DNA of 64,000 nucleotides, taken from Anopheles merus (lineage: Eukaryota; Arthropoda; Insecta; Diptera; Culicidae). Both the position numbers and the translations under genes were made by a program. Below the pieces are notes generated by a model. The model was not told the DNA's origin and searched no databases. It saw nothing but the letters and a program-made list of their open reading frames with translations. The stretch spans positions 46,036,697 through 46,100,696 of the forward strand of contig NC_054084.1 in assembly GCF_017562075.2 (NCBI RefSeq), read 5' to 3'. Positions 48,301-59,306 of this stretch are shown here, one piece after another. Position 1 is the first letter of the stretch; every line of letters starts with the position of its first letter.

Positions 48301-49127
48301 GAGCGGCAGCGAGCGAAGAACATTTCGCACCCCAGGTGCAGGGCAACGAAGAGGAAGAAGAAGAAGAAGAAGAAATGTGTTCAAATGATAAGGAACGGCG
48401 GAGAGCGACGGATGCTGGCAGTAATGCAAAAGTGTACAAATACCTGTGCCCGATCGAGGAGTGTGGACGGTGGTTTAAATCCAAGACTGCATTTTCCTAC
48501 CACCATCTGCAGCACACGGGCGAACGGCCGTACCAATGCCAGACGTGCCAGAAGTGCTTTTTCACCTGCAGCGCCCTGAAGGTGCACGAGCGGCTCCATT
48601 CGGGCGAAAAGCCGTACAAATGTGAGGAATGTGGGCACCACTTCCGGCAGTGGGGCGATCTAAAGTATCACAAAATCTCCAAACACTCCAACGAGAAGAG
48701 CCACAAGTGTGAGTTCTGCGGCAAAGAGTTTGCCCGCCGCTACTCGCTCGTGCTGCACCGGCGCATTCACACGAACGAGAAAAACTTTGTCTGCGAGTAC
48801 TGTAACAAAGCGTTCCGGGCGAGTACGTACCTGCAGGCGCACCGGATGATACACACGGGCGAGAAACCGCACCAGTGCAGCTTATGTGATAAAAAGTTCC
48901 GCTGCCACGGCGATTTGAACAGGCATCAGAAAACACACTCCCGGCCGGGGAAAGGGGGCGGCACCGCGTCCAAGCAGGTCGATGAAGATGAGGATGGCAG
49001 TTCAACAGTGGAGCTAGCGGGCAGCGGTGCGGGTAAACTACCCTCGACCCCTGTCGATGCTAAAACTAGGTCTCTCAAACGAAAGACGATCGCACAGAAA
49101 AATAATAACAGTATAGTAATTGTGTAG
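45398..49127 (+). CDS. C2H2 zinc-finger protein, seven fingers
   Basis: Four coding exons: 45398-45763, 45832-46317, 46390-47644 and 47719-49127, giving 1171 residues. The ATG (CAAAATGG) lies 62 bases after a splice acceptor, so a 5' untranslated exon is upstream. The N-terminal two-thirds is Ser/Thr/Gln/His-rich, with a glutamine-histidine run in exon 2. One isolated finger is at about residue 460 (CQLCGK...HLKEH). Acidic Glu/Asp tracts precede a six-finger array at about 946-1110 with TGE(R/K)P-type linkers. Finger linkers and the disordered, acidic regions suggest a sequence-specific nuclear transcription factor. I do not recognise the orthologue. Confidence 0.85.
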
Positions 49128-49768
49128 CAATAGGTTATTGTAAACTGCCTTACTCAACCCGTGTGTATAGGACAACATTATCAACAGCTGGTCATGTTGA
49201 GATGCAGAACCATTTTAAGAATCCTCTGTTTTAAGAAGGGCTTATCGTGATGCTAAAGTTCAATATTTGTTGTAATGTAAATGTATGATAATAGATGACC
49301 AAGTTGGTCACTTATTTCTGTAATGTTTCTTTCCTATTTTGCTAATTATTGTCAAGAAGCAATTCACATTCGTTTCGTCTGTCTCTTCATCGTCGAATTG
49401 AATTGTTTATTAGCTCAGTCGCTATTGCTTGATACAACTTAGTGGGATTTTTTTCTTATCTTTTGAGCAACGTTCCGTTGCGGTGGCAAAGGTTGCGTAT
49501 GAGGAGGTTAAGTTTTTTTGTTCATTATCTATGTTTTAAATCAAACCGCTAACTCTACCGATGCATGTTTACATCTTCTTCGTGTTGAGAAAGATTCTGA
49601 CTTTATTTTATTTATTTTTGCTTGAACTAAAAAGACTGAAATATGGAATTTTTACGTTTTTTTACGTTCCCTCGATTGCACAATTAGCGATCCAATACAT
49701 GTGATTCACGCGTTCACACCTGGTGCGTTAATTTTAGACGGACGCTCCTTTATACTTAAACTATTTTT
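49128..49768. other. Gap between convergent zinc-finger and OST3 genes
   Basis: Holds the 3' untranslated regions of two convergent genes. Minus-strand AATAAA words appear near 49604. No further gene is seen. Confidence 0.55.
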
Positions 49769-51036
49769 TTACTTAAATAGGAAGCTGAAATAGTGAAATA
49801 GTAATTTGAGATTGGAGTTAAATGTTACAATACTCCAGCGGCACTGCTGGAAATAACGGCTTACCTGTAAGGGTATCCTTGCGCTTTGGATCGGAATATT
49901 GAAAGAATCAGCGAGAAGAACACAACCACCAAAAATAGGCCCACAATTGCTGTGACCTTACTCTTACGATGATCATTCTGCCAGCCAGCCTCGGTTAACA
50001 ATACCATTCCCAGCACAATCATGGCATCTGTAAAAAGACGAATCATGAGATAGTTGGTCTCCACTTCAGTTGCCGGTGGGTTACTCAACACTTACTCAAA
50101 AACATGACAATGTACGTTTCAATCACCAGCTGCCCTTGGGAGGATCCGTGTATGTACGCAATGCCACCATTTTGGCTCTTGTGCACGAACGGCGGGCTGC
50201 GGATGTGGTTCCACATTTGTCCCGAAACCATCGCGAAGCAGAACACCACCGCAATCAGCGCCCACATCTGCTTGTTGTACAGAAAGTCGAGATTGTTTCG
50301 ACGCAGGTACAGGAAACCGCCGACAAACAGCGACAGCATCAAAATCGCAACGGTAGCGGAATAGTTGGGTGGGCGGAAAATTCGGATCTGAATGTCGGTA
50401 CGCTCCTGAATCCACTTGCCGATCACTTCCGCCGACACTCCCACCCGCTGGATGTCCATCGTATCGGCCGGTTTTGGTTTTCCCTTCGGGGGGAAGTGGA
50501 TGAACACGGGTGCCGTATTTAGTCGCAGCATTTGGAACACGTCCGAACCTTCGTCAAAGTCGACCATGGCGAAGAACAGCTTGTTGGAGTAGGTCTGCGA
50601 GTAGCGGTACGAGTTGGCCACGATCGTGTACTCGTCATGAGCATGTCGGCAAATCACACACTGCCGCGCGGGTGCCATGGCCGTAAACATCACTATGATC
50701 GAGTAGTTCCGTGGGGCGGACTTGACAAAGTCGCGGAATTTGTTGCCATTGAAACGCAACACCGGACGCTTCGTGTTCATGTCCAGCAGTTGCTGCACCT
50801 TTTCGGACAGAGACTGTTGTCCCTGCTGCAAGGGAATGGAACGGGAACCGATTAGATACGAAGAACATGTAAACATCAACGTCAGCACACACAGCACAGC
50901 ACTTCGTTGCATCCGAAGCCGGCCTAGGCGGTAGTGTACTTACGCCACGCGCATTTTTGGAAGATTGGCTGTTGGCTAGCTGGAACAGGCACAGCGATAT
51001 TGCCGTAAGTACAGCAATTTTTAGTAGTAGCTTCAT
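49769..51036 (-). CDS. Oligosaccharyltransferase OST3/OST6 subunit (MagT1/TUSC3)
   Basis: Four minus-strand exons: 50944-51036, 50096-50825, 49865-50027 and 49769-49784, giving 333 residues. A signal peptide (MKLLLKIAVLTAIS) precedes a luminal thioredoxin-like domain with the redox pair Cys87-Val-Ile-Cys90. Four membrane segments follow, starting near YSATVAILMLSLFVGG. This subunit of the STT3B-type complex uses mixed disulfides to slow folding so that Asn sites in cysteine-rich proteins are glycosylated; MagT1 has also been linked to magnesium transport. Reading through the third exon would end YPYR-stop, but a good GTAAGC donor precedes that stop. A 16-nt last exon restores YPYSFLFK, matching the family's YPYSFL ending. 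A hAT-like element lies 144 bp upstream of the ATG. Confidence 0.9.
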
Positions 51037-51180
51037 CCTGACTAGCCTGGCCAACCGGAACCGAACCGGAGAAGAGCTGCAATCGACTTGAATTGATCTT
51101 TCTTGTGATGTTGCTTTTTGGCACCAATTGACACTTGTGACGTGTACCAAACAAATTGCATTCGCTGCCATCGTGATACG

Positions 51181-52916
51181 CAGTGTGGCCAGATTATTTT
51201 GGCAGTTTTCGGTAGGCGCATCAAAATTTTATCGGTAGTTGTCGGTAGGTTAAAACTCGAAACTTAACTGAGTCAAAAAAAGTAAAAGCGAAAGAAGCGT
51301 TAAGCGGGAGGGGAGGGGGGGGGGTTGGGTACTTATGCGCAAAATCAAAGTTCCACGAGGAGTGAATATGCATCCTTTATCTGGGATATGGATTAGATTT
51401 GGTTCAGCGGTTACACAAATTAAGGTCTTTCTGAAGTGTCGATGTGAACATTGTACTGGCAATTCTAAGCCAAAGAAGGACTAAGATGCACATTTTTTTC
51501 TCAGTGGTGACAAGTTCTTTTTCTTGGGGCTCCACGTGACCGCTTAGGGCCGCAGAAGTGCTCCATTGGATACGATTTAATCGTACGTGCTGTCATTAGA
51601 TTTTCGCTGGATTATTTAGATTGATTTGATTGTTTGGCTGAGTTTTATAGTTTAATGATTAAAAAATTGAGATTTTTTCCTTCAAACCCTAAATATATAT
51701 AGGGTAACTGTACCAGTTTTCGGCAGTGTACCTATTTTCGGCAGGGTAGCTAAAAACATGAAATTCTGCACAAATGCGGTAAAAATTTTCACAAAATACA
51801 ATTTTGTAGTGAAAGTGTACTTATTTGATATTCACATACGAAGTTTCACACCATTTCATTACGTATTTTTCAAAATATCAAATAAATTGTGCTTTTTTTC
51901 GGCAGCTTTGCTGTCAGCCAATGGTTCGGCAGGTTTTGTGATTAAGAGAATCAGAACAGTAAAACAATGAATAAGTGGTGTATATTAAAGATTTTATGCT
52001 TATTTAATTTATTCTAACTTGTTCGGAATTTTAAAATCACGATAAACAGGTTATTTTTCACTTTAAATGCTGCCGAAAATACCCAAATAGCCAGCTCGTA
52101 CTTTATAGCTGATTTAGGGCTGTTTAACGAAAAAACGTTCCGATGTCGTACTTTGTGGCTGATTAAGAGATAGACGGTACTTTGCGGAACTATGGAGCTT
52201 TTTAACAGGCACATGGTACTCTTTGGAACTTTGCGGCTGATTAGCACTATGTGTAGGGTCCATGGTGGAACTTGAAGGCTTGTTAAGAAAGGGTACTGAA
52301 CTTGGTGGAACTTTATAGCTTTTTAATGCATGACATCGGTTCAAGGTGGCTCTTGTCAAAGTGTCAAAGACAAACGCCGGCAATAATCTCATTGCTGCTG
52401 CACAAGTTAGATTCGTTAATTGAAGAATGAATATTGAGTGAAGTGATTGTGAATTATCAGTAAATTGTGTAAAATTTTGTGTAATTCATCAATACAAAAG
52501 ATTAAAAAATATACATATGTGTTTAAACGAAACAAATCTTGTTGTTTATTTCATCGATGACGCTTGCTTGAAAATAAAACACAAAGAAAAATAATCCCTG
52601 GCATCGTGGCATAAGGAAGCTGCTTAGGCGCTGTTTGAAAGACCCACATAGAACTTTGATGCTGTTTATCTACTGCAAAAGGCGAATTAGAGCAGCGATC
52701 TTTAGCGTGCCAAAATGAGCTGCTTAAGCAATTCTGGCTATTTGGGAGCATCCCAAGCGCCACAGATTAAGCTTAAACGAATGAAAAATCAAATATCTGT
52801 GATTTTCGGTAGGATAAATGGAAAATCGGTAGTTTTAGGGCGGTCATCTGAGAATCGGTAGGCATATAAAAAATCGGTAGGAATAATAAGATAAATCGGT
52901 ATTTCTGGTCACTCTG
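51181..52916. mobile_element. 1.7-kb non-autonomous hAT-like element, 8-bp target duplication
   Basis: The left end, CAGTGTGGCCAGATTATT, and the minus-strand right end, CAGAGTGACCAGAAATAC, are imperfect inverted repeats. GTGATACG is exact on both sides (51173-51180 and 52917-52924). The outer 75 bp at left and about 125 bp at right align with the 215-bp element at 30727-30941; the middle 1.5 kb does not. The middle has repeated TTTTCGGCAG words (51715-51920, with a reverse match near 52073) and a degenerate array of GGTACTTTGCGGAACTT-type units at about 52095-52335. No transposase frame is visible. Confidence 0.75.
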
Positions 52917-53007
52917 GTGATACGGTAAAGCCGCGTTTATATTACGCGAGAGTGTGGCAACTCCCATTTCTCGTATGGTTTAGCTTAAGCTGAATTCACA
53001 GTTTTAA

Positions 53008-53534
53008 CCTTTAAGTTGGCAACCGGATACCCGGGTATTTTTTTCAACTTCGAACTGCAATAACTTTTGATTCATTGCTTTTATTGACCTGAAATTTTCC
53101 GTAGCCTCCCAACTTTTAGTTAAGATTTTTTGGTGCATAAGTTGTAATTTTAAACAGCCTGTAAGTATTTTATTTTGATTTTTTTTAACTTTACCACGTA
53201 AGTTGGCAACCAGCATACCCGGGTATTCTATACATTTTGTATGGAGAATGACGTTTCTCTTCTTCCTCTTTTTGTATTGTGCTTATTTTCGAGTCAAAAT
53301 CAAGCGATTCCAAATTTCAATTTGACCGTTATTTTTATCAAAAAAATGAAAAAAACTTAATGAATAAATGAAATAGAAGAGAATATATGGTCGGCATTAC
53401 TTGCTTACAGCATTAAAATATAGAAAGCATTGTTTACCTATGAAAATCGTTAATTTTTTGCATCAAAACGTGTGGAATACCCGGGTATGCCGGTTGCCAA
53501 CTTACGTGTGTAAATCTGGTTGCCAACTCTACGG
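53008..53534. mobile_element. piggyBac-like MITE with TTAA target
   Basis: The element is bounded by TTAA at 53004-53007 and 53535-53538. The left end reads CCTTTAAGTTGGCAACCGGA; the right end on the minus strand reads CCGTAGAGTTGGCAACCAGA. AGTTGGCAACC is repeated further in on both arms (about 53199 and, inverted, about 53493), each next to the palindrome ATACCCGGGTAT. TTAA targets and CC-type ends suit piggyBac relatives. It is 527 bp with no coding capacity. Confidence 0.75.
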
Positions 53535-54846
53535 TTAAATCGAGGAGAAACAATTGTAAAATTTTAAAATGCAGTGGAGTGCCGTTCATCTTGGTACCTT
53601 TTATCCGGCTGTCCGTTTATCCGTGTTGTTGAGAAATGACAGTTCAATACAAAGGTGACATTGCGTTCTGAGGAGGATATTAAAAAAAAGGAGATTGGCA
53701 TAACAAAAACAATATAATTCATGGCAAATTTCAAATATTTTCATTGAAAAAACATGGAGTTAATAAAAATTTGGCTAATTCGTGTCGTGTCTCGATGAGC
53801 CCGGATAAATGGCGCATCCACAGCATATAAGTTTTTTAAACTATTTATCACCTCACTTAACTTAAGGACCTACGGGTTCCTTACAAATGTGGATTGGGTA
53901 TAATCAAATCACTGAATAGCGAATCTTCAATACAGAAAATCTGATCCGGATAATTATTGAACCTCGCAGGAACCGGTGCGTTTGAACGATAGTCCAGGGG
54001 TCGTCAAACTTTGCAACGGAAAGAGCCAAATTCTACTAAAATGTTCGCAGAGTTCCATGTGAAGATCCAAGAGTTAAAAAAAATGTGAAATTTCTATAAC
54101 ATTTTTCGTATGTACATTTGTACGGTGCATGTTTAAATTTTGTTTCAGTTATTGAATGTTTCGATTAACCAAAAAGAGTTTCAAAACCAGAGAGATAAAC
54201 AATTGTACCATTTCAATTCGAGAAGAAAACTGAAATTAAACTCTAACGAAACTATATCCACTTACGTTCTTAGAGACATTTTTATTACACACTACCAGAG
54301 CAGTTGAATGATATAAACGATGTAAAAAAACTTTTTATTTATTCAAACTTAAACTATTCCTTTCATGTTTAACCTTTATAATATGCTTTTGAAACGATTT
54401 GATAAGATATGATGTTTAAATCCAATGTCCAAATGAGAATTCGATATGAGAGAAAAAGGGCGCAACGTTAATTATGCTTAGTTTCAGTTAAAATATTCTT
54501 GCACATTACATTCCAGAATGCTAATTTGTTCTTTTTTCCATCAACAATGTTGTTGAGCTTAACATTAGCTTTTGAATGAGAAACAAATTACATCATGCGG
54601 CGGTGCTGCTTATTCTGATGGGGAAAGAAATGAAGAAAAAGAAACACGCATACACACTTAGACACAAATGATACGAATGGAACGTGCTTTTGTGGTCGGT
54701 CAGAAGGAGGACTAAAAATTGCACTACCCTGGACGTAAGGCAAATAAGAAGTACACTCATTCACACACACACACACGCAAGACGATGAGCACGTTCGCAT
54801 TCGACGCTGAGCGCGTTAGAAGTCATATTAGAATAATATGAGAAGC

Positions 54847-55976
54847 TCACTCAAATATCAGTGAACCGGAGGCATAGCTCACGCTGGAGTCTTTCTTATC
54901 ACAGCACTGATTGCTTTGGTCGTACTTGAGGAATTTGAAGCTCATCCGATGACCACGGCGTTTCAGTTCTTCGACGGCTTGCATCAGTACGCCGATCGGA
55001 TGACGCCCGCAAATGGTGTTGTTGTACTTTCGTAGGTACTCACTGAAGCTGTCCGCTTTCAGTGTTTCTATTAAATCCATGCCCATCTTGTCCAGCGTTT
55101 CGATCCATTTGTAGATCGGACCGGACCCTTCCTCGTAGTATGTGTAACGAAACCGTTGGCCCCAGTGGCAAAAATCGGACGAAATTACGAACAAATTTTG
55201 TGGGTCAGCAAGGTACGGTGCGAAGATTTTCCCATAGGTCTCTTCCCATTCATTGGTAATCGAGCCAACCATCACCGGTACGATGGTAAACTGATCTTTA
55301 TAGCTAAAATGCGGGATAAGAAGCGGAGTAAAAGGTCATCCAAAGCGAATAGGCGTTTCAGGTGCATATGAACTTACTCTTCCATCACCTTAGCCACGTA
55401 GGGAAGATGCATTTCGATGCTATGCTCGTCTTCGTCCGTCTTTTGGTCCATCCATTTGAAATGGCCGGTACTTTCCAGCTGTTGGTTGATTTGCTGATCC
55501 ACTTTCAGGTTATACAAGGGCGTATTGCAGTACTGAACAGCCGATAGGGCGCAACGGGACAGACGCACATGATGCGAAGGGCCCAAAATGAACACACGTT
55601 TTCTGACGAAAGAAGAAAAATGATACTTCAGCTATTTCCACTGCAATGAGAATGATGCAAACGGTGCAAACTTACACCACGGCAGGACTAATTTGCCGAT
55701 AAGCCCAAGCACCGCAGGCACCGCAGTAGCGATATCCGGCGTGCGGAGCGATAATGGCACGAGCGGGACCAAAGGTGAGATCTGCATCGTTCAACCAGCC
55801 ATTCAGCTGGCGGTTCAACTCAGCTCCTGCCGAATAGAAGTGGCGTTAATGTAGACGGAACAAAATCAATAATTTTGCGCTGCGAAGCAAGCGAAATGTA
55901 GAAAGGTTAAGAATAGCCCACCTGAATCCGTGTACCAGCTACCAGCATGCGTTGCCAAACGATTCGAATTTGGCAT
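54847..55976 (-). CDS. MEMO1: MEMO1 family protein
   Basis: Four minus-strand exons: 55922-55976, 55676-55826, 55378-55602 and 54847-55303, giving 295 residues, close to the roughly 297 of human MEMO1. The start MPNSNRLATHAGSWY is typical. Conserved features include IIAPHAGYRYCG (His47), FILGPSHHV (His79/His80), the EHSIEMHLP segment, FVISSDFCHWG and ICGRHPIGV. The fold resembles non-haem iron dioxygenases, and the human protein binds copper or iron and takes part in ErbB2-linked cell motility and redox control. Those roles are by homology. All junction codons close correctly. The gene diverges from LRCH, with about 3 kb between their start codons. Confidence 0.93.
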
Positions 55977-58900
55977 TTTGAAGGAGGGTTTTTTAAAGAA
56001 GCTGCTGCTTTTCGTTGTGTCACACCCCGTACAAACGTTCCGGAGCACACTTTCTCGGTCAAACAAAGTGAAAGTGACTTTTCTAATGGCACACACACTG
56101 GCTTTGGTTGGCTGTGGATTACGATTGTCTTCCAACACTGTACAAAATGAAAGTTAGAGAAGAACAAAAACTTATAATTATAGTCTACCAAACAAATTTT
56201 TGGCAATGCATTAAAAATTAACCTATTTTGACACTGCCATGGGAGGAGTTCAACATTCCTTCCCTAATAGGCGAATATTTTGTTTTACCTGAGTTAAGCA
56301 CGTTGGAACTACCTAGTTTATCACCGAATGTAGCAATCTGAGGTTGATATTTAAAGCTTTTCACGCTTTTTCACACGAATACTCGGGCCCTTGGAGTATT
56401 TTTTTCCGTAAAACCTTTGACGATTTGTGGACGATCTTTCACCCTGCTTTGTCGAACAAAGCAAGACTTAAGGGATAGAGGACGGAAGGGCTGCGGCAGG
56501 GAAGGAGCAGTCAAAATTCAGTGTGAGCTGGTACCGTTTTCGAATCAGCACTGTGCGTGCAGGTATTGCTAGCTGCTAGCAGTAGATTTTTCTATACATT
56601 CCGAAATATTTGGAAAACTTGGATTATTGCAAACTGAAACAGCAGCAAAAAGCATAAAACTGTGATTATTTTACGCAGAAATTGTTTGTTTTTGGTCCAC
56701 GGGCTGTCAAAGGTTTGTAGCAGTGTGCGTGAAACAGGTGATCCCGTAAAGGGAAAGCTGGGCAAAATGGGCATGTTAAGCAGTTTACTAAATATTCCTT
56801 TGAATATTGCACAAAACACAATTATTCTTACATCGTTGCATGTCTCCACCATTTAGCTATGGATTTAAATTGCCACATAGAATTAAAATAACTTAAAAAC
56901 ATAAAAAAGTGTAAAATAAAAATTGATGTTTTACGAGAAGCTATTTTGACACGCAGGGCAAAATGGGATAGCCCTGGGGCAAAATGGGCATATTTAAACA
57001 AAACGTGAAACGCTTAGGGGCAATATGAGCCTCAATTACTGGGCTTAGGTAATGGTCTATGCTTTTGCGCACGTTTCGTGAAATGTATTCTCTCTCCATC
57101 TTTTGTTTTGGTGTTCAGGAAAGCCCTTAAAATTGTTCTAAAAACATGTTATCAAAATTAAAACAGTTTTTAAACGTTTTAATATACACAATCGAATCTT
57201 TTGAAGCTGCACCGGTTACCATTATTGTAGGGACTAATACTACACCATAGCCTCACCAAGCGCCATATGTCAAAAGCATCTGCCCATTTTGCCCCACGTG
57301 AAGCATTTTTGTATTTTTTATTATAATAGTAAAATGCGCATTCAATCGCCTTGCTTTTTTCCGACAAACTGTATAGAAATATCATATCTTTAAAAATATA
57401 CCATGTAAAACTTCTACGTATCCCTGAGACACTGGTTTAAGCTTATTTTCGGAATGGCAAAAATTACATCAATATGCTACTAAATCTTATTTTGCATTTT
57501 TCTTGGTTATTTGTTATGTAAGGGTAATGAAACTTACATGATGTTCATAGAACACTCTAATGAATACTAATAAATACTAATTATGCTATAAATACGAATA
57601 CTAATAAATTTGAGCATTAGAAATTATTTTTTGTAGTGAAATAATGCATAAATAGAAGGTGTCCATTTTGACCTGCTTTTCCTTACATTATTTCTGTTTG
57701 AAAGCTGGATAATGTGTGATATGTTCGACGAGCAGTTTGTAATCTTCGATTACATGGATTTCTAAAATCTAATGAAACAAGATGGGCCAATTCTGGATTT
57801 TTGATGGATGTTACTGTTTTGCACAATAAATTACAAAATTTTCTGTATTTTTAGGCGATGATATGAGGGTTAAACGCATTAACATTTGTTTACCATTGTT
57901 GATGTTTGGTTTGCTGAATGGTTCATACTGAAGCCATTTAATAGAATAAATTTTGAAAAATATTTTTATGGATAGTCGATTAATTTGTATCGATACAATA
58001 TTGCTGATAATGAGACGCAAAAGCTGTGTAAATCTATAACTGTTTGTTGTTGTTTTAAAGCCATATAGAGAGCACCGCCTGCGCTGTGTCAAACGCCCTG
58101 CCCGGAAGCGTTTACATTCGGTGATCGAGTCGCATTTGCGCTGCTCGCAAGTGTACGCCCACGGTGTCTGTATATCTTTTCTGCTGCATGTATACGTTCC
58201 TCATTTTCTCATCTCGCGTCGAAGCGACCGAGCTCGTGCTGTCGGTCGCAGGTTTGTGCAACTACACCATCCATTCTTGCTAAGCATGGCCACAAAGAAC
58301 AAGTGCAATTAATCGATGACAATCGGCATCGACAGTGGAAAAAGTTGGTTCACCGCCGGCAGCAAAAATACGCATGAGCGCTTCCCAACTTCTTGGCTTC
58401 TTCCAACAGCAACTTCGCTGCGCGTATACGCTACCGTTCTACCCGTATTCTTTTTTGTGATCGTTTTTCCGGAGTGCGTGAAAAGGCCCAGAAAATTTGA
58501 TTCTGGTTGGGTGGGTTTAGAGCAGTGTGCGTCCGCGCAGGCATGTGTGTGTGTGTGTGTTTGTGAAGGGAAAAAGGACTGTGGAGAGCGTGTCGGGTTT
58601 GGCTGACGAGTTTTCCTAGATGCTGGTGCCGAAAGGTGTCGAAATGTCGGTGTCTGCGTTGCCGTAGTAACGGCGAATTGATAGGTTCACGGTTCTCGCT
58701 TTTCTCATTTTCATCGTAGCGCGGCAGTGTACCAGGTGCACGGCAAAACGGTTGGTTGTGTAGACGCATCGTGAAGAAAAAGAAGGTGAAAAATACGCAG
58801 GGGAAGATTTCTCAATGGTTGTCGTTTGCTGTCAGCAAGATGATTTGGTATGCACAGAGGGTGCAAAGTGTGTAAAAGTGTTATTTCCGTGAGCACCTAG

Positions 58901-59044
58901 TTGGCGTATCCGGACGGCGCACGGGCGGGGAGGACGAGGCGTTCCGTTTCTGCGACGCGATTCCGGCGAGAGGAAACGTCAATCGCTGATGGACACAGAC
59001 GCATCTTGAGTGTTTCCTGTTGTTAACCGGAGTGCCACAAAAAT
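55977..59044. other. Intergenic region between divergent MEMO1 and LRCH
   Basis: Both promoters are expected here. Four or more copies of GGGCAAAATGGG-type words occur at 56760-56774, about 56955, 56976-56992 and, inverted, 57281-57297, suggesting a decayed transposon. About 58090-59044 is GC-richer and probably includes the LRCH 5' untranslated region, with a (GT)n run near 58546. No other gene is recognised. Confidence 0.5.
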
Positions 59045-59306
59045 ATGGCCGTTGCCGCCTGCCTGAAAGCAACCCAGTCAACCGTCGTCTATTCGGGTCA
59101 GCACCAACCATTGCATCTGGTAGGAATGAACGGCGTCGGCAACGTCGGCATCGCCGGTGGTCACTTGCAAAGTCAGCTGACACGCTCGCTGGAGCGCATC
59201 CTGGAGGATGCGCACCTCAGCGGGGAGCTGAAGCTGAGCGGACGCAAGCTGAAGGACTTTCCGAAGGCAGCGGGGAAGTACAACCTCAGCGACACGGTTA
59301 TTGCAG
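59045..59306 (+). CDS. LRCH protein, first coding exon (partial gene)
   Basis: A single coding exon of 87 codons plus one base, ending at GCAG before GTAAGG; the remaining exons lie beyond the window or were not found. The N-terminus (MAVAACLKATQSTVV) leads to LERILEDAHLSGELKLSGRKLKDFP, the lead-in to the leucine-rich repeats of LRCH proteins, and then NLSDTVIA. LRCH proteins carry leucine-rich repeats and a C-terminal calponin-homology domain and act at the cell cortex and cytoskeleton. The repeats and the calponin domain cannot be checked here. A stop 22 codons after the donor would truncate the unspliced form. Confidence 0.75.

Larger units (their letters stand above)
51037..54846. other. 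Transposon-filled gap between OST3 and MEMO1
   Basis: Contains the OST3 promoter (51037-51180), a 1.7-kb hAT-like element and a 0.5-kb TTAA-flanked element. From 53535 to 54846 there are scattered TE-like words: CAGGGGTCGTCAAAC near 53998 resembles a hAT end, and TTATCCGG repeats occur near 53610-53810. MEMO1 3' sequence follows. No gene is seen. Confidence 0.55.

Noticed and set aside
49861..50091. OST3 C-terminus ending YPYR followed by a stop
   Set aside because: A strong splice donor precedes the stop, and the 16-nt downstream exon restores the family's expected ending and whole-codon length.
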